Shown here: piece by piece, positions 25,112-33,110 of the stretch | How the letters are laid out: every line of letters begins with the position of its first letter | Position numbering within the stretch: position 1 is the first letter of the stretch | Assembly: GCF_000708285.2 (NCBI RefSeq) | Contig: NZ_JAUG01000078.1 | Coordinates: 1 to 47,779, forward strand | DNA length: 47,779 nucleotides | Reading direction: 5' to 3' | DNA from: Pedobacter borealis DSM 19626 | GTDB lineage: Bacteria; Bacteroidota; Bacteroidia; Sphingobacteriales; Sphingobacteriaceae | Program-made: the position numbers and the translations under genes | Notes under the pieces: generated by a model | What the model was told of the DNA's origin: nothing | Databases searched by the model: none | What the model saw: the letters and a program-made list of their open reading frames with translations, nothing else

Positions 25112-26455
25112 ATGGAGTGGAAATATTTACTTTCGAATAAGAGATACGGACAAGAACAATATGGTGCCAGCACAGATCGGGCACGGTCTGATTTTCAGCG
25201 TGATTATGACCGGTTGATTTTTTCGTCTCCTTTTAGAAGGTTGCAGAACAAAACCCAGGTTTTCCCATTGCCAGGAAGTGTTTTTGTACATAACCGTTTA
25301 ACGCATAGTTTAGAGGTTGCCAGTGTGGCCCGCTCCATGGCTAATATTTTTTTAAAAAGTGTAGAAGAGCAACAACCGCAACTGATTAAAGATGTTCCTT
25401 TAATTAACGAAGTGGGTAATATCGTGGCTGCCGCTGCGCTGGCGCATGATTTGGGAAACCCAGCCTTTGGGCACTCGGGAGAAGCAGCTATTTCACGATA
25501 TTTTACCGATGGCGATGGGAAAGTTTATCAGAAAGAAATGAAGGAATCGCAGTGGCACGATTTAATTAATTTTGAAGGTAATGCAAATGCCATCCGGATC
25601 CTTACCCATCCGCTAAAAGGAAAAGGCAACGATGCTTATGCGTTAACCTATTCTACTTTGGCTTCGATTGCAAAATACCCTTGCGCCTCAATTGCGGGTA
25701 AACAAAAGGGAGTGCTGCACCGTAAGAAATACGGTTTCTTTCAATCAGAAGAAGAAACTTTTAAAAAGATCGCAGAAGAGCTCAATTTGGAGAAAGAAGA
25801 AGGCGAATACCTCATTTACAAGCGCCATCCTCTGGTTTATCTGGTTGAGGCTGCCGATGATATCTGTTACAGCATCATCGATTTGGAAGATGCACATCGC
25901 TTAAAGATACTTTCCTACGAGGAGGTAAAGAATTATCTGTTGCCTTTTGCCAACTCTACCACCATCGAAGATCGTTTGAAAAATGATTATGAAGACGACG
26001 ATGCAAAAATCGGTCTGTTGAGGGCAAAAGCAATTAATACGTTAACCAACCAGTGTGCAGGTATATTTTTTAGGGAACAAGAAAAATTATTGAAAGGCGA
26101 GCTTAACCAAAGTTTAACCGATTTATTGCCCGAGCCCTATATTTCTGCCTGGAAAGCCGTAGAAAAAATTTCTGTTGAGCGTATCTACAATTTCTCGTCG
26201 GTTATACAGAAAGAGGTTGCCGGTTATAAAATTATGGCCGGTTTATTAGAAGAGTTTGTTCCTGCACTTATTCATAACAATACACACTATTATAAAAAAC
26301 TGGTTAAACTTATTCCCAAACAATATCATACCGATTTGACTGATATTTATTCTATCATACAGAGCGTATTGGATTTCGTTTCGGGTATGACCGATTTGTA
26401 CGCAGTTGATCTATACCGCAATATAAAGGGAATATCTTTTCCTTCGGAAACCTAA
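25112..26455 (+). CDS. dgt: Deoxyguanosinetriphosphate triphosphohydrolase (dGTPase)
   Basis: A 447-residue HD-domain enzyme that hydrolyses dGTP (and often other dNTPs) to nucleoside and triphosphate. The metal site is visible: H65 in NRLTHSLEVA, H112-D113 in AHDLGNPAFGHSG, H121, and the later EAADDICYSIIDLEDA segment. The N-terminal DRARSDFQRDYDRLIFSSPFRRLQNKTQ (split over 22-49) is typical of Dgt. It is divergent from the secreted-protein gene. The start at 25112 gives MEWKYLLSNKRYG, as in close family members. Confidence 0.93.
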   Translation: MEWKYLLSNKRYGQEQYGASTDRARSDFQRDYDRLIFSSPFRRLQNKTQVFPLPGSVFVHNRLTHSLEVASVARSMANIFLKSVEEQQPQLIKDVPLINEVGNIVAAAALAHDLGNPAFGHSGEAAISRYFTDGDGKVYQKEMKESQWHDLINFEGNANAIRILTHPLKGKGNDAYALTYSTLASIAKYPCASIAGKQKGVLHRKKYGFFQSEEETFKKIAEELNLEKEEGEYLIYKRHPLVYLVEAADDICYSIIDLEDAHRLKILSYEEVKNYLLPFANSTTIEDRLKNDYEDDDAKIGLLRAKAINTLTNQCAGIFFREQEKLLKGELNQSLTDLLPEPYISAWKAVEKISVERIYNFSSVIQKEVAGYKIMAGLLEEFVPALIHNNTHYYKKLVKLIPKQYHTDLTDIYSIIQSVLDFVSGMTDLYAVDLYRNIKGISFPSET

Positions 26456-26831
26456 ACTGTAGCTTTTGGGTAAAAAATATTCCCACTATACTTCTGCCAA
26501 TTGAAGGAATTGGCATTTTGCTTCGATCGGGTTTAGGTGACCAAAATAGTGCTGCTATAATTGGAATAAACCCGACAGTAGCGAAAATCCTTTTTGTTGC
26601 TCCTTCGATAAACTCAGGAAGACGGGCACAAAAAGATTATAGCGAATGGCGGGGCTAGCGGAACCGAAGTACTACTAGCCCTGCTTTACTTATAATAAAA
26701 AAAAATGTCATCCTGAATTTTAATTCATTGCATAATCTTTAGTTTAAAGATCTCTCCGCTCCGCGTTGCTTCGGTCGAGATGACGATTTTTCTATTGAAG
26801 TCTGTCAATGGTGAGCTGTCGAAGGATTAAG
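26456..26831. repeat. Spacer filled with dispersed hairpin repeats
   Basis: No gene. It holds a perfect hairpin GCCAATT-GAAGG-AATTGGC (26496-26514), an AGCGAAAATCCTTTTTGT / ACAAAAAGATTATAGCGA pair (about 26579-26645), GGGCTAG/CTAGCCC (26652-26658 and 26675-26681) and an element bounded by TGTCAT (26706) and ATGACG (26785) with CTCCGCTCCGCGTTGCTTCGG inside. These are repeats of the kind scattered through genomes of this group, and may also end both convergent genes. Confidence 0.6.
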
Positions 26832-27443
26832 TTATCTTCCCCGGCCATCATCCCATTTATTACGTTCGTCCTGCAGCTCACGGGCAAGTCTCATTTCTTT
26901 ATCCTTTGCTTTTACTTTGTGTGCCTGAAATTCATCGGCCACTTCCTGGTAAAGCTCGGTTCTGTACTTCGCTTCGTGCCTTAATTTATCCGATTGGAAA
27001 ATTACAAAGGCCAAACCTACCCCCAGTACAATGATAATAGCCCAAACAATGGTATTATAGGTGCCTTTATTGAAGGATATGCCTAAAAATTTAATTTCGT
27101 TAACGGCTGCATTGGCATTAGCCAGCGAACTTTCTTTTCCATTTACTTCGCCTTTTAAGCTCGAAATGTTATCGGCCTGTGCTTTAATTTCCTGACGGGC
27201 TTCTTGCAGCTGCTTGCGTTCTTTTCTTAGTGTATCACTAACGCTTTTCCATAAGGACGATAACCGTGATGGATTGATCAGTCTTGCGCCGTTGAAGCTT
27301 TTAGATTTCTTTAACATGAACTGATACTGGCCATTTAGAGATGGATCGGTATTTTTCGTAGTGTCTGGTAAAGTTTGCCCAAACGCAACGTTTAAAAATA
27401 GCATAGCGCCTAAAAACAATAGGGTGTGTTTAATTTTCTGCAT
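26832..27443 (-). CDS. Coiled-coil membrane protein of unknown function
   Basis: A 203-residue protein with a signal peptide (cleaved after NVAFGQ, about residue 23), an SLNGQYQFMLKKSKSFNG segment, a long coiled coil (about 65-110, LRKERKQLQEARQEIKAQAD), one membrane helix (IVWAIIIVLGVGLAFVIF near 130-148) and a charged C-terminal coil. Related proteins in this group are sometimes labelled tRNA (guanine-N1)-methyltransferase, but nothing here resembles a methyltransferase. Topology suggests a periplasmic coil linked to a cytoplasmic coil. Function unknown. Confidence 0.75.
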   Translation of the reverse strand: MQKIKHTLLFLGAMLFLNVAFGQTLPDTTKNTDPSLNGQYQFMLKKSKSFNGARLINPSRLSSLWKSVSDTLRKERKQLQEARQEIKAQADNISSLKGEVNGKESSLANANAAVNEIKFLGISFNKGTYNTIVWAIIIVLGVGLAFVIFQSDKLRHEAKYRTELYQEVADEFQAHKVKAKDKEMRLARELQDERNKWDDGRGR

Positions 27444-27602
27444 AGTTTAAATATAGGTGTTAGAATGTAAAACTACATTTTTATCTATTTTCCGGTTAAT
27501 AAATTTTGTTTAAGGTTTTGGCAAATCGATAAAATTGTTTTGGTTTAACATTCTAAATAACAATTTTATCTAAGTTTTATTATAAATTTATTTGCGATAG
27601 GT

Positions 27603-27610
27603 TACATTTG
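27603..27610 (+). promoter_or_regulatory. TAnnTTTG-type -7 element for the TyrA gene
   Basis: TACATTTG ends four bases before the ATG at 27615, implying a leaderless message. A TTTG at the right -33 distance was not found. Confidence 0.4.
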
Positions 27611-27614
27611 TTTC

Positions 27615-28871
27615 ATGCAAATAGGAATTATTGGTTTGGGCGATATGGGCAAATTGTATGCACTATCGTTCATAAACGCTGGTTATAAGGTATGTGGGGC
27701 AGATATGCCCTTACGTTTTACAGATTTAAAAAATGAGCTGGAACCTAAAGGAATCGAAGTTTTAATCGATGGCCATGAGGTTGCCCGTAAATCAGACTTT
27801 ATTATCTATTGCGTTGAAGCCGAAAAAATTGATGAGGTGGTAGCTGCTTTTGCCCGCTCAACAAAATATGGTGCCATAGTTGCCGGACAAACCTCGGTTA
27901 AACATCCTGAAATTGCTGCTTTCGAAAAACACCTTCCAGAGGATACCCAGATTGTAACCTGCCATTCTTTGCATGGTCCGGCATTTAGTCCGGAAGGGCA
28001 AACACTTGTAGTGGTACGTCACCGTGCTACAGATGCTGTTTATGCTAAAGCTTTAGAAATTTATAAATCTTTAAAATCGAACATTATTGAAATGGACGAT
28101 TATAGGGAGCACGACCGCATTGTGGCCGATACACAGGCGGTAACACACATGGGGTTCGAAAGCATGGGCTCAGCATGGAAAAATGCGGGTTTTTTCCCCT
28201 GGGATAATCCAGCATATGCGGGTGGAATCGATAACGTGAAAATTTTGACCACGCTGAGAATTTTTAGTTACAAATCGCACATTTATGCTGGTTTGGCCAT
28301 TTTAAATCCTTATGCTCAGAAACAGGTAAAATATTATGCACAGGCCGAATCGGAACTGTTTAAGCTGATGATCTGCGAGAATGAGGCGGAGTTTAGGGAA
28401 AAGATTTATGCGGCCCGAGATTTCGTTTTTCATGAAAGCCGTTCGCTTTTACTGTTGGATGATAACATCATGAAAGAATTCAGCCTATCGGATGCCAGCC
28501 ATAAACAGAAACCAAATTCGCATTTAAGTTTGCTGAGCATGGTATATGCCTGGTATAAAATGGGCGTAAACCCTTACGATAACCTGATCTGCCAAACGCC
28601 ACCTTTTAAATTGAGGCTGGGCATTGCCGAATATCTTTTCAAAAATGAAGCAATGCTAGAGGAGTCGATTAATACTGCTTTATATGATAAATCTATCCGT
28701 GGTGATGATTTAGAATTCCACACCGCGGTGCACGAATGGGCATCGATTATTGGCTATGGCGATTTAAAAGGTTACAAAGAACATTTCGAAGCGGCCAAAT
28801 CATTCTTTGCCAACCGTTTAAATGATGGAAGAGATTTAAGTGCGGAAATGATTAAGCGATTAGGCAAGTAA
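27615..28871 (+). CDS. Prephenate dehydrogenase, TYR1 (fungal) type
   Basis: A 418-residue enzyme expected to convert prephenate to 4-hydroxyphenylpyruvate with NAD(P), a step to tyrosine. The dinucleotide site GIIGLGDMGKLYA is at 4-16. Then come DGHEVARKSDFIIYCVEA (52-69), AGQTSVKHPEIAAFEKHLP (90-108), the catalytic-region CHSLHGP (116-122) and ADTQAVTHMGFESMGSAW (171-188). The C-terminal half holds PNSHLSLL, NPYDNLICQTPPF and DDLEF. This length and motif series follow yeast Tyr1 from memory more closely than the usual 280-370-residue bacterial TyrA. No aroA/aroG/pheA neighbour is present. Confidence 0.85.
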   Translation: MQIGIIGLGDMGKLYALSFINAGYKVCGADMPLRFTDLKNELEPKGIEVLIDGHEVARKSDFIIYCVEAEKIDEVVAAFARSTKYGAIVAGQTSVKHPEIAAFEKHLPEDTQIVTCHSLHGPAFSPEGQTLVVVRHRATDAVYAKALEIYKSLKSNIIEMDDYREHDRIVADTQAVTHMGFESMGSAWKNAGFFPWDNPAYAGGIDNVKILTTLRIFSYKSHIYAGLAILNPYAQKQVKYYAQAESELFKLMICENEAEFREKIYAARDFVFHESRSLLLLDDNIMKEFSLSDASHKQKPNSHLSLLSMVYAWYKMGVNPYDNLICQTPPFKLRLGIAEYLFKNEAMLEESINTALYDKSIRGDDLEFHTAVHEWASIIGYGDLKGYKEHFEAAKSFFANRLNDGRDLSAEMIKRLGK

Positions 28872-28880
28872 CTATTAGGG

Positions 28881-29475
28881 ATGAAGATCATTCTGAATAA
28901 ACCTGAGCTGGTTTCGTTGTTGCAACAACAATTAATAGAGATAGAAATACTTTGTGGGGAGTACGATAAAGGAACTGATGTTGTTATTCCGGCAATTGCC
29001 GAAAAAATCGTCGTGATTTTCCATAACTCCGATCAAGCAAAAGCATTGGTAAGTCAGCTTAAATTAAGTCATCTCGATATGTATTGCAGTTCGCAGATTT
29101 ATGATTTCAAGAGCCTTACTAATTTTATCGGCTTGTTGAAACTGGCACATCGTGCCGGAAAGGGGGTGGGCGTATGTTGCTGGGTTAGACCGTTCTGTTT
29201 TAGTAAGGGTATCGCAAGAAAACTGGTGGAACAATAAAAAAGTGATTGTTGATTCGGACGGGATTGCTTTTACGAGGGCTAAAATAATTAAATCGTTGGC
29301 CAGTTCCAGTTCATTGTTGCTTAATACTTCAGGCTGGACGGTAAAAGATGCCGAAGGCAACAAATCAACTATCGACCCAATACCCGAAACTGTTCGGCAA
29401 ATTGCTTTCGAACTACTTGAAAGTTTTCGGGCTGTTGATTTAAATAAGGAAAGTAAGCTTCATTACAAGTCATAG
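28881..29475 (+). pseudogene. Unknown protein broken at a run of five G
   Basis: A frame from the ATG at 28881 (MKIILNKPELVSLLQQQLIE) runs to about 29161 and would continue as WAYVAGLDRSVLVRVSQENW in the +1 frame, to 29475. The change of frame falls at GGGGG, 29162-29166; with four G's the reading is HRAGKG-WAYVAGLD without a break, giving about 197 residues. So the gene is either inactivated, phase-variable at the G run, or carries a sequencing indel. It starts 9 bases after tyrA and may share its transcript. I recognise no family. Confidence 0.65.
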
Positions 29476-29484
29476 TTAATGGTT

Positions 29485-29555
29485 GAATTTTGAACGAGAG
29501 AATTATTGAATGGGCAGATGCTATATTCACTCATTCAATCATTGCTTCAAAATTC
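29485..29555. repeat. Nested word-repeat hairpin
   Basis: Outer arms GAATTTTGAA (29485-29494) and TTCAAAATTC (29546-29555) and inner arms ATTGAATG (29505-29512) and CATTCAAT (29532-29539) are both perfect. It lies just after the frameshifted gene and could end its transcript. The words resemble those at 1057-1152. Confidence 0.6.
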
Positions 29556-29624
29556 TATTTACCCATATAACATATAGACTTTATTTTATTCCCTTAATTC
29601 TTCGTTTACCCAAAAAGAGTGCAT

Positions 29625-29632
29625 TATATTTG
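29625..29632 (+). promoter_or_regulatory. TAnnTTTG-type -7 element for the TauE/SafE gene
   Basis: TATATTTG ends five bases before the ATG at 29638; a TTCG at 29601-29604, 20 bases upstream, is a weak -33 match. A very short or absent leader is implied. Confidence 0.5.
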
Positions 29633-29637
29633 CCCGC

Positions 29638-30471
29638 ATGTCGGTATTGCTGTTTACCATTATCATTTTATTAGGTGCTTTTTTAGCCGGATTATTGGGC
29701 TCGCTGACGGGCTTGGGTGGGGGAGTAATTATTATTCCATTGCTCACTTTAGCTTTAGGGGTTGATATCCATTATGCTATAGGTGCATCAATTGTTTCTG
29801 TTATTGCCACCTCTTCGGGTTCGGCAGCAGCTTATGTAAAAGAAGGGATTACCAATATCCGAATTGGGATGTTTTTAGAAATCGCTACCACAATAGGAGC
29901 GGTGTGCGGTGCAATTGTGGCCGTTTATCTCAATGCTAATTATATTGCTATTCTATTTGGTTGTATCCTGATTTTTTCGGCCATCATGACGCTAAAGAAA
30001 AAGGTAGATCATACTACTTTAGACAATACCGATAAATGGGCCAATTTTTTTAAACTCAATGGATCTTATCCGGATAAAGGGGTAGATCATCCATATGCGG
30101 TAAAGCATGTTCCGGGTGGTTTTTTAATGATGCTTTTTGCCGGAACATTATCGGGTTTGCTGGGTATTGGGAGTGGGGCATTAAAAGTAATCGCGATGGA
30201 TAACATTATGCGTTTGCCATTTAAGGTATCAACAACAACCAGTAATTTTATGATGGGGGTTACTGCTGCTGCCAGTGCTGTGGTTTATCTGCACCGTGGT
30301 CAGATTGATCCTGGAATCGCCATGCCGGTTTGTATTGGTGTTTTAACCGGCGCAAACATTGGTTCTAAAATATTGTTGAAAACGAATACCGGGAAACTAA
30401 AAATTGTATTTGCTGTAGTGATTGCTTTTTTAGCACTCCAGATGATATATAAAGGAATAAGCGGCTTATAA
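29638..30471 (+). CDS. TauE/SafE family sulfite/sulfonate permease
   Basis: A 277-residue inner-membrane protein with about eight hydrophobic segments. The two TauE/SafE repeats start at LAGLLGSLTGLGGGVIIIPLL (17-37, given as LLGSLTGLGGG and IIIPLL) and FAGTLSGLLGIGSGALKV near 174-191. Members export sulfite or sulfoacetate or move other small anions; the substrate cannot be told here. Its stop overlaps the start of the DUF1634 gene by one base (TAATG), a partnership seen in many bacteria, so both products probably form one transporter. Confidence 0.88.
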   Translation: MSVLLFTIIILLGAFLAGLLGSLTGLGGGVIIIPLLTLALGVDIHYAIGASIVSVIATSSGSAAAYVKEGITNIRIGMFLEIATTIGAVCGAIVAVYLNANYIAILFGCILIFSAIMTLKKKVDHTTLDNTDKWANFFKLNGSYPDKGVDHPYAVKHVPGGFLMMLFAGTLSGLLGIGSGALKVIAMDNIMRLPFKVSTTTSNFMMGVTAAASAVVYLHRGQIDPGIAMPVCIGVLTGANIGSKILLKTNTGKLKIVFAVVIAFLALQMIYKGISGL

Positions 30472-30866
30472 TGAATACTGCAGAAAAGGAAAAGATAAAC
30501 GACAAAGATATTCAGCTAATTCTGGGTACACTTTTGCGTGCAGGTGTAATCATTTCGATGAGTATTGTGTTAATAGGCGGCGCCATTTTCCTGATCCATA
30601 ACAAAGGCGCTATTATAGATTATAAAGTTTTTAAACCCGAGCTAAGCAAGTTTTCTTCCATAGTAGCCATATTTAAGGGGGTATCTACTTTTCAGGGCGA
30701 TGCCATTGTGCAGTTTGGAATCCTGATGCTCATTTTTACGCCGATAGCACGCATTGTTTTCGCCATTTTTAGCTTTTTAATCGAACGAGATTACCTATAT
30801 GTACTGATCGGATTTATCATTTTGGCGATAATAACCATCAGTTTAAATGGCGGTTTAGCGCATTAA
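30471..30866 (+). CDS. DUF1634 membrane protein, TauE/SafE partner
   Basis: A 131-residue protein with three predicted membrane helices: about 20-40 (AGVIISMSIVLIGGAIFLI), 80-105 (AIVQFGILMLIFTPIARIVF) and 108-128 (YLYVLIGFIILAIITISL). Length and helix order fit the DUF1634 family, which is typically encoded beside TauE/SafE permeases. The one-base overlap with the permease gene supports coupled translation. Molecular role is unknown. Confidence 0.82.
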   Translation: MNTAEKEKINDKDIQLILGTLLRAGVIISMSIVLIGGAIFLIHNKGAIIDYKVFKPELSKFSSIVAIFKGVSTFQGDAIVQFGILMLIFTPIARIVFAIFSFLIERDYLYVLIGFIILAIITISLNGGLAH

Positions 30867-30944
30867 ACTGCTTTTAAGATTATTTTATCAAAAAATTTTT
30901 AAGATTTGGTTTTAAACGCTTAAAATTGTGTTCAAAAAAATCTA

Positions 30945-32204
30945 ATGGCAAAATCTGGAAAAGTCGTTCAATTGTTTCAAAAACCTGAAAATTTTATAAA
31001 AACCCGTGCTAGGGAATTACAACTTGGGAAGTGTTACATCACTTTCGATTGGGAGGAAACAGGCCTTGCAAACACATTGGTTAGCCGCAAACATACTAAT
31101 GGGAATTTTACCTTAGGTATATATCTTGTGGATCTGAAATGTTTAGGGGTTAAGGATACTACTTTTAAGTTCAATGTATCAGAAGAAGAACTGGAAGATT
31201 TTGTAGATTACATACAGGGTGGTGAAATAGAGTATAATAAGTTACATAACATCATCTATGGTGCGGAAGCTTTTGCTAATGATTGTGGCTTTAAGCCGCA
31301 TAAAGATTGGGCAATAACCCAATTTATTCTTGAAGAAGATGATGATAGCATTCCGTTAATTGATATAGAATTCGGAGAAGGTGGCGTTCCGGCCTATTAT
31401 GTTGGACCTAACGACAATCCCGCAAAAGTAAATCAAATATTGGCCACATTAGACAAAAATTTGGGGTCTGGTAATTATCTATTTTCTAGTGATGATAATG
31501 AGTTTGAAGATGATGAATTATTATCAGATGGCAACTCAGAAAAAAGTTTTAAGCAAATCTATTTTACTTTAACAGGAGCATATAATAATTTGGTGAGTGA
31601 GAAGGGCGCATTTAATTTAGATGAAAACCTTTTGGACGAGATTTTAAATGAAATTGTGGGAGCTAATTCTTATAGTATTGATGATTACCTTGAAGAAGAA
31701 ATAACCGAGTGTGTTGATTTGCATGAGTCTGTTTTTGAAGAAAAATCAGACGAGAGTATCGCTCACATACAAGTTCTTTTAGCCGAAAACCCGAGTAACC
31801 CTTATCTGTATTTAGAATTGTTTTTACAATATAAATTGGCACGCCTTAACCACGAGGCCGATGAACTAGCCAAAAAAGGAATGGGGCTCTTTCCTGATTT
31901 TTTATACCTAAGAATTTTTGTTGCGCATGCTGCAATGGTAGATAAAGAATTAGATAGAGGACTTAAATTATTAAACAATCAATATTATCTTAATCAAGCC
32001 TTTCCACAAAGAACAGCTTTTTCTGAGGGTGAATTTATGTTTTTTTATTCGGCATTATGCCACTATTTTGTGGAGAAAGGTGATTTTAAAAATGCAATTG
32101 TCTGTAGTGATCGGCTAATAGATGACATATTTGCATACGAGTGTAATGAAAATGCGATATTTTGTGTTATGCAAGCAGTTAAAGAAGAAATGAAAGGTCA
32201 ATAA
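30945..32204 (+). CDS. Uncharacterised 419-residue protein with TPR-like C-terminus
   Basis: A cytoplasmic protein with no signal or membrane segment. The N-terminal half (GKCYITFDWEETGLANTLVS near 28-47, then FTLGIYLVDLKCLGVKDTTF near 56-75) looks like a compact alpha/beta domain. The middle is acidic (SSDDNEFEDDELLSDGN near 186-202). The C-terminal 150 residues look helical and tetratricopeptide-like (NPSNPYLYLELFLQYKLARL, then FLYLRIFVAHAAMVDKELDR). I do not know the family. It is followed by a weak hairpin (32205-32212 with 32234-32241). The spacer before the S10 promoter otherwise shows nothing. Confidence 0.7.
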   Translation: MAKSGKVVQLFQKPENFIKTRARELQLGKCYITFDWEETGLANTLVSRKHTNGNFTLGIYLVDLKCLGVKDTTFKFNVSEEELEDFVDYIQGGEIEYNKLHNIIYGAEAFANDCGFKPHKDWAITQFILEEDDDSIPLIDIEFGEGGVPAYYVGPNDNPAKVNQILATLDKNLGSGNYLFSSDDNEFEDDELLSDGNSEKSFKQIYFTLTGAYNNLVSEKGAFNLDENLLDEILNEIVGANSYSIDDYLEEEITECVDLHESVFEEKSDESIAHIQVLLAENPSNPYLYLELFLQYKLARLNHEADELAKKGMGLFPDFLYLRIFVAHAAMVDKELDRGLKLLNNQYYLNQAFPQRTAFSEGEFMFFYSALCHYFVEKGDFKNAIVCSDRLIDDIFAYECNENAIFCVMQAVKEEMKGQ

Positions 32205-32380
32205 AAATAGCCTATATAATCTGCATAATCAAGGGCTATTTGAACGTAAAAATGCAGCTAAAGTACTTTTAATCAAATTTGTAAGTGTTGGTTTAAGCAA
32301 TGCTCTAGCACATTAACATCTCTTTTTTAGTTAAATCCCATCATATCAGCAATTTATTTGAAAAAATATTTGGCTAACTA

Positions 32381-32411
32381 TTTGAAAATTAATATTTCTT
32401 GCCTATCTTTG
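32381..32411 (+). promoter_or_regulatory. Promoter of the rplC (S10) operon
   Basis: TTTG at 32381-32384 and TATCTTTG at 32404-32411, spaced 19 bases, match the Bacteroidota consensus closely. It leaves a leader of about 70 bases before rplC, enough for ribosomal-protein feedback. Confidence 0.75.
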
Positions 32412-32488
32412 CCGTCCCTTTCGGGGGATGTACAACCACCTTGAACGAAGCCCTACTGCTTCGATGGGTGTTAAAAAGAAAAGATAAA

Positions 32489-33106
32489 ATGTCAGGAATT
32501 ATTGGAAAAAAAGTAGGAATGACCAGTATCTTTGATGCCGAAGGAAGAAACATTCCTTGTACGGTAATCGAGGCTGGACCTTGTGTAGTTACACAGGTAA
32601 AAACCGAAGAAGTAGATGGTTATTCATCAATCCAGTTGGGTTACGATGAGAAAAAAGAGAAAAACACAACTCAACCATTGAAAGGCCATTTCGCGAAAGC
32701 AAACACAACTCCGAAACGCAAGCTGGTAGAATTCGATTCGTTTACAACTTCACTTAATTTAGGTGATGTAGTAACGGTTGATTCTTTCGCAGAAGGCGAT
32801 TTTGTTGATGTTGTAGGTACCTCAAAAGGTAAAGGTTTTCAAGGTGTTGTAAAACGCCACGGATTTGCCGGTGTTGGTATGCAGACTCACGGTCAGCATA
32901 ACCGTTTACGTGCCCCAGGTTCATTGGGAGCATCGTCATTCCCTTCACGTGTATTCAAAGGAATGCGCATGGCTGGAAGAACAGGTGGAGACAGGGTAAA
33001 AGTTCAGAACTTACAAGTTTTGAAAGTTTATGCTGAGCAAAACTTATTAGTAGTTAGTGGTTCCATTCCAGGAGCTAAAGGTTCTTACGTAATCTTAGAC
33101 AAGTAA
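32489..33106 (+). CDS. rplC: 50S ribosomal protein L3
   Basis: A 205-residue L3 from the ATG at 32489 (MSGIIGKKVGMTSIF). The frame is open back to 32399, but that part overlaps the promoter. The GKGFQGVVKRHGFAG and GASSFPSRVFKGMRMAGRTG segments mark the family. L3 is an early assembly protein near the peptidyl-transferase centre. It is the first gene of the supercluster; its usual neighbour rpsJ lies about 10 kb upstream. Confidence 0.97.
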   Translation: MSGIIGKKVGMTSIFDAEGRNIPCTVIEAGPCVVTQVKTEEVDGYSSIQLGYDEKKEKNTTQPLKGHFAKANTTPKRKLVEFDSFTTSLNLGDVVTVDSFAEGDFVDVVGTSKGKGFQGVVKRHGFAGVGMQTHGQHNRLRAPGSLGASSFPSRVFKGMRMAGRTGGDRVKVQNLQVLKVYAEQNLLVVSGSIPGAKGSYVILDK

Positions 33107-33110
33107 TCAG

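Noticed and set aside
25668..25904. Open frame inside dgt
   Set aside because: It is an out-of-frame shadow of the HD-domain gene with no independent support.
32399..32488. Longer L3 start at 32399
   Set aside because: It overlaps the -7 promoter box and the added residues are not L3-like; the ATG at 32489 gives the family start.
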